Assembly: GCF_003337415.1 (NCBI RefSeq)
Contig: NZ_QPJT01000004.1
Span: forward strand, 62,001 to 126,000
Length of the DNA stretch: 64,000 nt
Reading direction: 5' to 3'
From: Anaerobacterium chartisolvens
GTDB taxonomy: Bacteria > Bacillota > Clostridia > Acetivibrionales > DSM-27016
Shown: positions 17,038 to 24,430 of the stretch, in pieces
Numbering within the stretch: the first letter of the stretch is position 1
Layout of the letters: the number at the start of each line of letters is the position of its first letter
The notes under the pieces: generated by a model
Told to the model about the DNA's origin: nothing
What the model saw: only the letters and a program-made list of their open reading frames with translations
Databases searched by the model: none
Translations under genes and position numbers: made by a program

Positions 17038-18530
17038 TTATCTCCTCCTAATGCACACGCAAGCAAGTCATCCTGAGAAATATCCTCCCTTGCAAACTCA
17101 CCCTTAATTTTTCCTTCTCCTACAACCAGTATTCTGTCACTCATGCCTATTACCTCGGGCAGCTCGGACGAAATCATTATAACCGCCAGCCCCTGAGATG
17201 CCAATGTACTCATAAGCTGGTATATTTCCGCCTTCGCGCCTACGTCAATTCCTCTGGTGGGCTCATCAAGTATCAGTATCCTGGGGTTTTTCATAAGCCA
17301 TTTGCAAAGGACAATTTTTTGCTGGTTTCCTCCTGAAAGGCTTTCTGCATTTTGCTTAAGGCTGCTCATTTTAACCCTCATTTTGGAGGTCATATTCACA
17401 CATCTTTCATTTTCAAGCTTGCGCTTTACAAAGGGCCCCTTTGAACAATCGTCAAGGCTCGCAAGAGAAATATTTTCCTTAAGCGACCTGCAAAGCACCA
17501 GCCCGAGCTCCTTTCGATCCTCCGTAACCATTGATACTCCATTTTCAATAACCTGCTTTGTGTTTTTTGCTTTAAGAGCCTTGCCGTTAAGAATAATTTC
17601 TCCCGAGCTATAGCTGTCAAGTCCGAATATAGCGCGCATTATTTCGCTTCTGCCTGCGCCGACCAGTCCATACAAGCCCAGTATCTCACCCTTTTGAAGC
17701 TTAAAGCTTATGTCGTTGAATACGCCCTTTTTAGAAAGGCTTTTAACCTCTAAAACCGTCTCTCCTGTCTGTACCTCAGTCTTGGGGAAAATATCCTTCA
17801 GCTCCCTTCCAACCATCATTGATATGAGAGAATTTTTATCAAGCTCTCCTATAGGCCGCGTCCCTATATACTGCCCGTCACGAAGGACAGACACCGTATC
17901 GCATATCATGAAAACCTCTTCCATTCTGTGCGAAATATAAACAATAGGAACATTTTCTTTTTTAAGCCTTTCAATTGTTGCAAACAGAGTATTTACTTCC
18001 TCTTCGGTGAGGGATGATGTGGGCTCATCCATTACGATAAGCTTGGAGTTGAGTGAAACAGCCTTAATCATTTCAACCATCTGTTTCTGCGCCGTAGACA
18101 GCTTTGACATTTTCCAGCGCGGATTTAAGGGCATCTTGAATTCCTCCAGAAGCACCTTTGCATCGGAATAAAGCCTTTTGTCATCAATAAAAAGTCTGTT
18201 CTTTTGCATCGGCTCCCGGCCTATAAATATATTCTGAGCTATAGTCATGTCCAGAATGGGGTTCAGCTCTTGATATATCATAGATATGCCTATTTTTAAC
18301 GCTTCTGTGGGAGATGTAATGCAAACCTTTTCACCATTGAATATAATCTCTCCGCCATCAGGCTGATACATGCCGTTGAGTATTTTCATAAGCGTCGACT
18401 TGCCCGCTCCATTCTCACCCATAAGAGCATGAACCTCTCCAGGCCTTATATTCAGGCTTACGTTGTCTAATGCCTTTACTCCGGGAAATGCCTTGGAAAC
18501 ACCCTTCATCTGCAAAACGTACTCTGCCAT
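17034..18530 (-). CDS. Ribose-type sugar ABC transporter ATP-binding protein (two ABC domains)
   Basis: A 498-residue RbsA/MglA-type ATPase with two fused nucleotide-binding domains. Domain 1: Walker A GENGAGKST (residues about 36-44), degenerate signature LSTAQ, Walker B LIVMDEPTSS. Domain 2: P-loop-like GLVGAGRSE, which is altered as usual in this family, canonical signature LSGGNQQK, Walker B ILILDEPTRGID. It powers uptake through the permease at 16006-17037. The ATG at 18530 has AGAGGTG six bases upstream and is preferred over an in-frame start 32 codons earlier, which would run through the intergenic region. Confidence 0.93.
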   Translation of the reverse strand: MAEYVLQMKGVSKAFPGVKALDNVSLNIRPGEVHALMGENGAGKSTLMKILNGMYQPDGGEIIFNGEKVCITSPTEALKIGISMIYQELNPILDMTIAQNIFIGREPMQKNRLFIDDKRLYSDAKVLLEEFKMPLNPRWKMSKLSTAQKQMVEMIKAVSLNSKLIVMDEPTSSLTEEEVNTLFATIERLKKENVPIVYISHRMEEVFMICDTVSVLRDGQYIGTRPIGELDKNSLISMMVGRELKDIFPKTEVQTGETVLEVKSLSKKGVFNDISFKLQKGEILGLYGLVGAGRSEIMRAIFGLDSYSSGEIILNGKALKAKNTKQVIENGVSMVTEDRKELGLVLCRSLKENISLASLDDCSKGPFVKRKLENERCVNMTSKMRVKMSSLKQNAESLSGGNQQKIVLCKWLMKNPRILILDEPTRGIDVGAKAEIYQLMSTLASQGLAVIMISSELPEVIGMSDRILVVGEGKIKGEFAREDISQDDLLACALGGDK

Positions 18531-18628
18531 TGATTCACCTCTTTTCATTATTAATACTACATTGGGCCTGCTATAATTCAAACGGGAATCCCATTGTAAC
18601 TTCAATCTCGGTTTTAGCGGCTTCACTC

Positions 18629-18642
18629 TGCAAAGGTTTGCA
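18629..18642. promoter_or_regulatory. Inverted repeat between lacI and the ABC ATPase gene
   Basis: TGCAAA-GG-TTTGCA, a 14-base inverted repeat in the 168-base gap between lacI and the ATPase gene. It could be a second operator or part of a leader hairpin; it differs from the operator at 19845. No strong promoter is evident here. Confidence 0.35.
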
Positions 18643-18698
18643 AAAAGAGATAAAAAAATTAAATTTTACTTTTATTAGGTGATTTCATTTTAAAATGC

Positions 18699-19745
18699 CT
18701 ATCTTTTGTAAACTGTTCCGCTGCTCTCCTTTATAATAAGCCCGGGCTCAAGCAATATAGTCTGCTTTGCCGTTTCCTGTTCAGTCTCTTTAACGGAGAA
18801 TTTCTTTTCTTTAAGCCTTCTGATAATTAAATCCGCGGTAAGGCTTCCTATCTCTCTCTCAGGCTGCACGATAGTTGTAATGCCGGGAACGATCAGCCCT
18901 GACTTGTCATGAAAGTCACAAGCCGCAACCGCCAGATCCTCAGGGATGCACAATCCCTCCTCCCGTATAGCCGAAAGCGCACCCAATGTCATTTTTTCCG
19001 AAGTAACATACACTGCGGTGAAATCACAATCGCGCTTATTTTGTATAAGCTCCTTCATACAGCGATAACCTGAATCATCCTTATAGTTGCCATATTTTAT
19101 AAGCTTCTCATCTACTTCTATTCCGTTTGATTTCAAAGTTCGGATATATCCGTTAAGCCTTTCATATCCTGTTGTTTCGCTTTGACTGCCCGCAATAATG
19201 GCAATTCTCTCATGCCCGTTTGATATAAGGTGCTGAACCGCCAACGCACTTGCCTTGGCATTGTTAATCAATACGGCATCGTAGCTCTCCGAAAGGTTGG
19301 GAAGGTTATCAATAAATACTACAGGAATATCATTGTCAATGTACATCCTCAGCGGTTTAGTGTTTTTTGAAACGGTCGCGAGCACCAGAGCCTCTACCCT
19401 TTTTTGGAACAAAAGCTCCATATAGTGCTTTTCCTTTATCTCACATTCGTTTGAATCGCAAAATATCAGAAAATAACCGTTTTCGGTTAATATCTGGTCG
19501 GCCCCCTTAATAATCTGTGCAAAAAAACCTTCGGTTATGTCGGGAACTATTATGCCGATCATGTTTGTTGTCTGATTCTTAAGTGAGCGCGCAACCTCGT
19601 TGGGAACATAATTGTATTTGTTCAACAATTCCAGAACTCTTGCTCTCGTTTCCTCATTTACATTATCTTTGTTGTTAACAACTCTTGAAACAGTAGACAC
19701 CGATACGTTTAATTCCTTGGCGATAGATTTGAGATTAAAAAACAT
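18699..19745 (-). CDS. LacI-family transcriptional regulator
   Basis: A 348-residue regulator: helix-turn-helix 'LKSIAKELNVSVSTVSRVVN' at the N-terminus, hinge 'PNEVARSLKNQ', then a ribose-binding-like sensor domain ('IGIIVPDITEGFFAQIIKG', 'GHERIAIIAG', 'AVYVTSEKMTLGAL'). The start at 19745 is set by AAGGAGAG just upstream. It is the first gene behind the promoter at 19864-19892, whose start site is covered by a perfect palindrome at 19845-19858, so it probably represses itself and the whole operon down to 9700. Its inducer is likely the compound taken up by the ribose-type importer. Confidence 0.93.
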   Translation of the reverse strand: MFFNLKSIAKELNVSVSTVSRVVNNKDNVNEETRARVLELLNKYNYVPNEVARSLKNQTTNMIGIIVPDITEGFFAQIIKGADQILTENGYFLIFCDSNECEIKEKHYMELLFQKRVEALVLATVSKNTKPLRMYIDNDIPVVFIDNLPNLSESYDAVLINNAKASALAVQHLISNGHERIAIIAGSQSETTGYERLNGYIRTLKSNGIEVDEKLIKYGNYKDDSGYRCMKELIQNKRDCDFTAVYVTSEKMTLGALSAIREEGLCIPEDLAVAACDFHDKSGLIVPGITTIVQPEREIGSLTADLIIRRLKEKKFSVKETEQETAKQTILLEPGLIIKESSGTVYKR

Positions 19746-19844
19746 CTTTCTCTCCTTACCTTTTAAATACTTAAAAGACACTTTCGTATTAAAGACACTA
19801 TCGTCAATTAAATGTCTGCATCATAGCTCTCCGTCAGATATTTA

Positions 19845-19858
19845 TGACAACGTTGTCA
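19845..19858. promoter_or_regulatory. LacI-family operator
   Basis: TGACAACGTTGTCA, a perfect 14-base palindrome with the CG centre typical of LacI/GalR operators. It covers the expected transcription start of the promoter at 19864-19892. It also resembles a catabolite (cre) site but has symmetric mismatches to it. Confidence 0.7.
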
Positions 19859-19863
19859 ATAAC

Positions 19864-19892
19864 ATATTATCAATAAATATGCGTTATGTCAA
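19864..19892 (-). promoter_or_regulatory. Promoter of the lacI-ABC-hydrolase operon
   Basis: Minus strand: TTGACA (19887-19892), 17-base spacer, TAATAT (19864-19869). Start site would fall near 19857, inside the operator. Confidence 0.8.
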
Positions 19893-19937
19893 TACTTTTA
19901 AAATTAAAATTAGGCATAGATTTTGATATCGTTTGCA

Positions 19938-19974
19938 TACAATGCCGCAAAAAACAGTTTACAGCGGCATTGTA
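19938..19974. terminator. Stable hairpin after the rhamnose mutarotase gene
   Basis: ACAATGCCGC pairs perfectly with GCGGCATTGT. It separates rhaM from the lacI promoter but lacks a clear T run on the minus strand, so it may be a weak or processed terminator. Confidence 0.45.
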
Positions 19975-19990
19975 CCCCCCATGTAAACTT

Positions 19991-20314
19991 TTACTCCAGA
20001 AGGAACATAAGCTGCATGGGATATTCCTTCTGCCCGTTGCCGTCAATATTAATTATATCCTCCATATAGCTGCGCCACTCTATAAACTTAGGCTCGCTAA
20101 AAAGTATTTCGGCAGCTTTTTTATCGGCCTCCTCGCTGTCTATTTCATAGTACCCGAACAGCAGATCCTCAAAATTCCATATTGAATAATTTCTTATTCC
20201 GGATTTTTTAATTGCCTCAAGCACCTCGGGCCATATGCTGTCATGCCGCCTCTTATACTCCCTCATATGCTCGCTGCTTTTAAGCTTAAACAACACGGCT
20301 TTCCTCACTCTCAT
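19991..20314 (-). CDS. rhaM: L-rhamnose mutarotase family protein
   Basis: A 107-residue protein of the RhaM family (PF05336): 'LKSSEHMREYKRRHDSIWPEV', 'GIRNYSIW' and 'FGYYEID' with the conserved His, Tyr and Trp-rich positions ('WRSYMEDI'). The enzyme interconverts the alpha and beta anomers of L-rhamnose or a related sugar in the cytoplasm. It stands alone upstream of the LacI-controlled operon and on the same strand, with a hairpin between them, so it may be transcribed separately but used in the same catabolic route. Confidence 0.85.
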   Translation of the reverse strand: MRVRKAVLFKLKSSEHMREYKRRHDSIWPEVLEAIKKSGIRNYSIWNFEDLLFGYYEIDSEEADKKAAEILFSEPKFIEWRSYMEDIINIDGNGQKEYPMQLMFLLE

Positions 20315-20463
20315 ACCTCCATTCTCATTTTAGCTGCCATTTAATTGTGTTAACATAATTATATGGCAAACAAAAATTATAGTACAAATATTTTAGGCAC
20401 AAGTCAACAGGTTTTTAAAATTATACCTTCCCGCCGCGCATAACCTTGGCTGCATAGCCTTTT

Positions 20464-20991
20464 CTACATAGCTCTGGTGTACCTGTCGGCAAAGCAGCTC
20501 GCACAGTAGCTGTCAGGCTTTATTTTGGGCTTGAAGCTGAGCCCTTTTACCATTCCCACCATCTCATTAATAAGCGCTTTGGTCTCTCCGTTGGTTCCGA
20601 TATCTATGTGAAACTCAAAGTCCACGTTCTTCCCCACCGTCCTCCGTATTTCATCTATATGCCCTTGCTCAAACATATATGAAAGCTGAAGCGTGGCGCA
20701 AGTCTCAAGATAGATTTTTTCCCTCAGGCTTTTTATTTGTCTGGGTATCTGAGTTTTATGAAGAAACCCTATCGCGCCCTTTCCTATTTTATGAACATGT
20801 ATGCAGGAAACAAAAACCGTTCCCGCACCTACCTGGGAATCCGTTCCTATCGACACCCTGTAAGGGCTTCCCAAATCCTCTTTTATAAATTCAAGTATTC
20901 TTTCATATACCTCGGCAAAGGTCATATTATCTCTTTGGGAGTTTCTAAAAAGAGTAGAATGATCAAAGTAAATAGAATTTCCTAATAGCAT
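20464..20991 (-). CDS. YkuK/DUF458 RNase H-like protein
   Basis: A 175-residue protein matching the DUF458 (YkuK) family: 'YRVSIGTDSQVG' with the acidic residue of an RNase H-like fold, 'FVSCIHVHKIGKGA', 'FEFHIDIGTNGETKALI', and C-terminal 'SYCASCFADRYTR'. Related proteins occur throughout Bacilli and Clostridia; their role is unproven, though the fold suggests nucleic-acid handling. Ribosome binding site GGAGG precedes the ATG. It is flanked downstream by rhaM and upstream by a terminator, and appears to be a single-gene unit. Confidence 0.8.
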   Translation of the reverse strand: MLLGNSIYFDHSTLFRNSQRDNMTFAEVYERILEFIKEDLGSPYRVSIGTDSQVGAGTVFVSCIHVHKIGKGAIGFLHKTQIPRQIKSLREKIYLETCATLQLSYMFEQGHIDEIRRTVGKNVDFEFHIDIGTNGETKALINEMVGMVKGLSFKPKIKPDSYCASCFADRYTRAM

Positions 20992-21023
20992 TACGCCACA
21001 CCTCCGTTTTTGAATTTAAATAA

Positions 21024-21053
21024 TAAAAAACCCTGGGCACAAAGCCACAGGGT
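21024..21053 (-). terminator. Intrinsic terminator of the small ORF
   Basis: ACCCTG-TGGC-ttt-GTGCC-CAGGGT followed by TTTTTT on the minus strand; it begins right at the stop codon of the 30-codon ORF. Confidence 0.85.
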
Positions 21054-21145
21054 CATAAATGGTCACTTTTAAAGCTGCAACTGTCTTTGAATACAACAAC
21101 ATGCCGCCGGTAAAAATTATATTTTTCATCAAGCTGCGCTTTCAT
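21053..21145 (-). CDS. Candidate 30-residue small protein with its own promoter and terminator
   Basis: An ATG at 21145 with GAAGGAG ten bases upstream opens a 30-codon frame that stops at the base of a strong terminator (21024-21053). A TTGTTT-17-TAATAT promoter lies 33 bases upstream of the ATG. The peptide is basic, starts MKAQLDEKYNFYRRH and ends in a Lys/Ser/Asp-rich stretch with one Cys; it has no membrane segment. Promoter, ribosome binding site, frame and terminator fit together as a complete mini-gene. I do not recognise the peptide; a regulatory RNA that happens to carry a frame is the main alternative. Confidence 0.5.
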   Translation of the reverse strand: MKAQLDEKYNFYRRHVVVFKDSCSFKSDHL

Positions 21146-21177
21146 AGCAGGGTCTCCTTCAAAATCCGTATATTTTC

Positions 21178-21206
21178 ATATTATCACATATTTTTTTATG
21201 AAACAA
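21178..21206 (-). promoter_or_regulatory. Promoter of the small ORF
   Basis: Minus strand: TTGTTT (21201-21206), 17-base spacer, TAATAT (21178-21183), preceded by TG (extended -10 character). Confidence 0.5.
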
Positions 21207-21243
21207 GGATATAATTTTTACATAAATGTTAACTCTCCATACG

Positions 21244-21468
21244 TTAAATCAGGCTGTCTATTTTGTCCTTGTCAAAGCCTACTATAATGCTTCCGTTTAT
21301 ATCTATCACAGGTACGCCCCTCTGCCCGGATTTGCTGACCATCTCGGCAGCAGCGTTCCTGTCCGTGGAAACATCAACGTCATCATAGCTTATGTTTTTT
21401 GAATCAAAATATTTTTTAGCCATTGTGCAGTACCCGCAGGTAGGTGTTGAATAAATTTTTATCGACAT
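21244..21468 (-). CDS. Glutaredoxin-like protein (NrdH/YruB type)
   Basis: A 74-residue thioredoxin-fold protein: 'STPTCGYCTMAKKYF' holds the CxxC redox site (Cys10-Cys13), 'RGVPVIDINGSIIVGFDKD' holds the conserved cis-Pro. Such small proteins accept electrons from a flavin reductase rather than glutathione in organisms that lack glutathione. It is the last gene of the ccdA-tlpA-trx operon, 29 bases after the NADPH-motif-less reductase gene, which may be its electron donor. Confidence 0.9.
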   Translation of the reverse strand: MSIKIYSTPTCGYCTMAKKYFDSKNISYDDVDVSTDRNAAAEMVSKSGQRGVPVIDINGSIIVGFDKDKIDSLI

Positions 21469-21497
21469 ATAAATTCCTCCATTCTTAAATTCTTAAA

Positions 21498-22391
21498 TTA
21501 ATCTTCCTTATCGGACTTCTTAAGCCCTCTTACGTACTCAATAATTTTTTTACCCGCCATGGCGCCTTGCCCCACAGCGGTTGATATCTGCTTGAAGCCC
21601 CCTGTGCAATCTCCTGCGGCAAACAGCCCTTCAAGATTTGTCGTCTGGTTTTCATCCACAATTATGGAATTATCACGGGTCATTATCCCCAGCTTTCTGG
21701 CAAAATCCGAGGTAGAAGCAGTTTCATATGCAACAAACAATCCATCCAGCTCCTCGCTTGTGCCATCCTTAAAATGTATGCTCTGCAAAGCCTCCGAGCC
21801 TTCAAGCTTCAGTATCGGCCTGGTGTTTATTTTGAACCTGTACGCCTCCTCCGCAAATTTATCTGTGAGCTGAAGCTCCATTCCGTTGGTGTATATGGTT
21901 ATATTTTTTGTAAACGCCTCAAGCTCCATAGCCTCATGCACGGCATAGTCCTTATATCCTAAGACTCCGACGGTAAGTCCCCTGTAAAAAAATCCGTCGC
22001 AGGTCGAACAGTAGCTTACTCCGTTCCCCTCAAACCTCTCAAGATTTTGAAGCTTTATTTTACTATATGCCTGACCCGTCGCCATAAGTACCGTTTTCCC
22101 GGTATAAACATTTTGGGAGGCAGTAACCTCATAGTAGGATTGCTTTTCTATCGAAACAACCTCTCCCGAAACCATCTCAATTCCAAGCCTCAGTACCTGC
22201 TTCTCTCCTTCGGACAGTAAATACTCTCCACTTATAGGCTGTGAAAATCCATAGTAATTTTCTATTTTGGATGCCCTTTTAAGCGCACTCTCCCTCTGAC
22301 CTATTACAAGAGTCTTTAGGTTTGCCCTTGCCGTGTAAAGCGCCGCCGATATTCCCGCAGGCCCTCTTCCTATTATTATTACGTCATACAT
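21498..22391 (-). CDS. Thioredoxin-reductase-like flavoprotein lacking NADPH-binding motifs
   Basis: A 297-residue flavoprotein with the TrxB layout: FAD site GRGPAG at residues 8-13, redox-active 'SYCSTCDG' (about 127-134), C-terminal FAD site 'GLFAAGDCTGG' and 'AVGQGAMAGKKI'. The NADPH site seen in normal TrxB (GGGNSA, then HRRxxxR) is replaced by GYKDYA and a segment reading YTNGMELQ, with no arginine pair. This matches the pyridine-nucleotide-independent class (ferredoxin-linked flavin thioredoxin reductases known from clostridia), where ferredoxin supplies electrons. It sits between a trx-trxB fusion with a normal dinucleotide motif and a glutaredoxin gene. Electron donor assignment is an inference from the missing motif. 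Confidence 0.85.
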   Translation of the reverse strand: MYDVIIIGRGPAGISAALYTARANLKTLVIGQRESALKRASKIENYYGFSQPISGEYLLSEGEKQVLRLGIEMVSGEVVSIEKQSYYEVTASQNVYTGKTVLMATGQAYSKIKLQNLERFEGNGVSYCSTCDGFFYRGLTVGVLGYKDYAVHEAMELEAFTKNITIYTNGMELQLTDKFAEEAYRFKINTRPILKLEGSEALQSIHFKDGTSEELDGLFVAYETASTSDFARKLGIMTRDNSIIVDENQTTNLEGLFAAGDCTGGFKQISTAVGQGAMAGKKIIEYVRGLKKSDKED

Positions 22392-22420
22392 TATTTAATA
22401 TACTCCTTAACCCTATAATC

Positions 22421-23698
22421 CTATTTCCCATTTACATACCTTTCAGCCATAATCCCTGCTATTGCGCCGTCTGCAGTAGCTGTCGCAATCTGCCTGACCT
22501 TTTTGACCCTTATATCTCCGGCTGCAAATACCCCGTCAATATCAGTCTTCATATCCTCATCAGCATATATATACCCATTCTCATCCATCCCAATCATATT
22601 TTTGAATAATTCCGTTTTGGGCACCATTCCTATATAAACAAAAATACCGTCGATGTTCAATTCTTTTCTTTCTTTCGTTTTTACATTTTCAATTATAGCA
22701 CTCTGAACAAAGTTTTCGCCCTTTATCTGAACTATTTGCGAGTCCCAAACCACATCTATCATAGGGCTTTTTAAGGCTTCCTCCTGAGAGGCCTTTGACG
22801 CCTCAAACCTGTCAGCCCAATGTATTATTGTAACATGCCTTGCATATCTTGTGAGAAAGACCGCTTCCTCTACCGCCGAGTTTCCTCCTCCCACAACAAG
22901 CAGGTCGGTGTCCTGATACATTGCGCCGTCACATGTGGCACAGTAGTGTACCCCTCTGCCCCTGAACTCCCTTTCTCCTTCAGCCGGAAGCTTTCTTGGC
23001 TGTGCGCCGGAGGCAATTATTACACTTTTCGCGTAATAATCCGTGTCCTCGGTCTTTATATGCTTCTCCTCCCCCTTAAGGCTTACCTCAAGTACTTCCT
23101 TCATATCGTCTATCTGAGTACCGAAATCAGCGGCCTGCTTCTTCATATTCTCCATGAGATCCATTCCTCTTATAACTCCGTTTGTACCCGGATAATTGGC
23201 AACATGAAAGGTTGTTGCCACCTGCCCCCCCACAAGTCCCTCATCCACCACAACAGTAAAAAGCTTGGCTCTGGACGCATATATTGCCGCAGAAAGCCCT
23301 GCCGGCCCCCCACCCATTATAAGCACGTCACAGTATATCTTTTCCCTTTCCTTTCTCGTACACTGTCCCCCGAGTATGCCTTCGATGGACTTCCTGATCT
23401 CAAGTCCGCCTACATAGCCGTTAAGCCTTGAGCAAACCTCTCTGCCATCTTTAAAAAACAACAGTGTAGGGCTGCTTTTTATGTTGTAGCTCTCGGCAAG
23501 CTGCCTGTTGTGCTGTCTGAAAATCCTGACAAACCTCATGCCGTCTCCATAGCTCTCAGCTATTCTGTCGAACATGGGATTCAATGCCATGCATGGCGGG
23601 CAATCCTCCGAATAAAAATAGACAAGTACAGGCAAGCTGGATTTTAATACATCCTCTTCAAATTTTCCTGCATCTGTATAAATTACTTTACTGCTCAT
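22421..23698 (-). CDS. Thioredoxin - thioredoxin reductase fusion protein
   Basis: A 425-residue fusion. Residues 1-105 are a thioredoxin domain with active site 'SEDCPPCMALNP' (CPPC instead of CGPC) and cis-Pro in 'KSSPTLLFF'. Residues 120-425 are a thioredoxin reductase: FAD site GGGPAGLSAAIYASRA, redox site 'YCATCDGA', nucleotide site 'VGGGNSAVEEAV', and 'VFAAGDIRVKKVRQI'. The NADPH-phosphate-binding HRR motif is changed to HWADRF, so NADH may be preferred. The ribosome binding site GGAGGAA is adjacent to the ATG. The fusion puts Trx at the N-terminus, the reverse of the mycobacterial TrxB-Trx fusion. Operon neighbours (ccdA, TlpA-like) suggest it supplies electrons toward the outside of the membrane. 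Confidence 0.93.
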   Translation of the reverse strand: MSSKVIYTDAGKFEEDVLKSSLPVLVYFYSEDCPPCMALNPMFDRIAESYGDGMRFVRIFRQHNRQLAESYNIKSSPTLLFFKDGREVCSRLNGYVGGLEIRKSIEGILGGQCTRKEREKIYCDVLIMGGGPAGLSAAIYASRAKLFTVVVDEGLVGGQVATTFHVANYPGTNGVIRGMDLMENMKKQAADFGTQIDDMKEVLEVSLKGEEKHIKTEDTDYYAKSVIIASGAQPRKLPAEGEREFRGRGVHYCATCDGAMYQDTDLLVVGGGNSAVEEAVFLTRYARHVTIIHWADRFEASKASQEEALKSPMIDVVWDSQIVQIKGENFVQSAIIENVKTKERKELNIDGIFVYIGMVPKTELFKNMIGMDENGYIYADEDMKTDIDGVFAAGDIRVKKVRQIATATADGAIAGIMAERYVNGK

Positions 23699-23760
23699 AT
23701 TTCCTCCCCCAGTCTTTAAGGGACAAACTCAATTTACTTCCATATATTCCGAAAGCCGAT

Positions 23761-24351
23761 CTACTTCCTTATTTCATCAACCATTTTCTTCAGCGTCTTT
23801 TTGTCTATAGCCCCCGGAGCATATTTATAAAGTGTCCCGTCCTTTCTTATAATATACGTTGTAGGAAATCCATTGACACCATAAGCTGCCGCGATAGAGC
23901 CATCCTTATCTATTAGCACGGGAAGAGTAATTCCGTTGTCGGAGAGATACTTCTTTACAGTCTCCTCATCCTCCTGAACATTCACAGTCAGCATCACCAC
24001 ATCGTCTCCCGATTCGGCATATTCCTTTTGAGCCTCCTGAAACTCCGGCATCTCAGTCTTACAATACTTGCACCATGTAGTCCAGAAATTGAGAACGACA
24101 ATTTTGTCCCTGTAGTCCGAAAGCTTAACCTCATTGCCCTCTATATCGGGAAGCGTGAAACCCGGCATTTTAACAAGCTCCTCTTCTCCCTGGGCGGCGG
24201 GCCTTAAGCCTCCTATCAGCCCCTCATCCTCACCTGTGCCTGCGTACTTTCCGTACACGACGTACAGACCCGCAAAAACAGCTATTGCCGCCACTACCCA
24301 TATTATAATATTACGAGTTACAACACCACGAGATTTTTTCACGTTAACCAT
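23761..24351 (-). CDS. Membrane-anchored TlpA/ResA-like thiol-disulfide oxidoreductase
   Basis: A 196-residue protein with one N-terminal membrane helix (about residues 12-30) and an extracytoplasmic redoxin domain: 'PGFTLPDIEGNEVKLSDYRDK', active site 'WTTWCKYCKTEMPEF' (CxxC) and cis-Pro in 'GFPTTYII'. ResA/TlpA proteins reduce disulfides on the outer face of the membrane, using electrons brought across by CcdA, which is encoded just upstream. A good ribosome binding site is not obvious before the ATG at 24351 (GGGGG touches it); a GTG three codons later is an alternative start. Confidence 0.9.
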   Translation of the reverse strand: MVNVKKSRGVVTRNIIIWVVAAIAVFAGLYVVYGKYAGTGEDEGLIGGLRPAAQGEEELVKMPGFTLPDIEGNEVKLSDYRDKIVVLNFWTTWCKYCKTEMPEFQEAQKEYAESGDDVVMLTVNVQEDEETVKKYLSDNGITLPVLIDKDGSIAAAYGVNGFPTTYIIRKDGTLYKYAPGAIDKKTLKKMVDEIRK

Positions 24352-24430
24352 CCCCCATAAAATTAAATGTTTATTTCCCCTGCATACAACTGATTTTTCA
24401 AAGCTTATAAAGCATTTTACCGTGCTTACT

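Noticed and set aside
19845-19858. cre (CcpA) site
   Set aside because: It differs from the cre consensus at two symmetric positions and lies at the start site of a lacI gene, so a dedicated LacI operator is a better reading.
22820-23431. 203-codon open frame on the plus strand
   Set aside because: Opposite strand of the Trx-TrxB fusion; no start signals and improbable composition.
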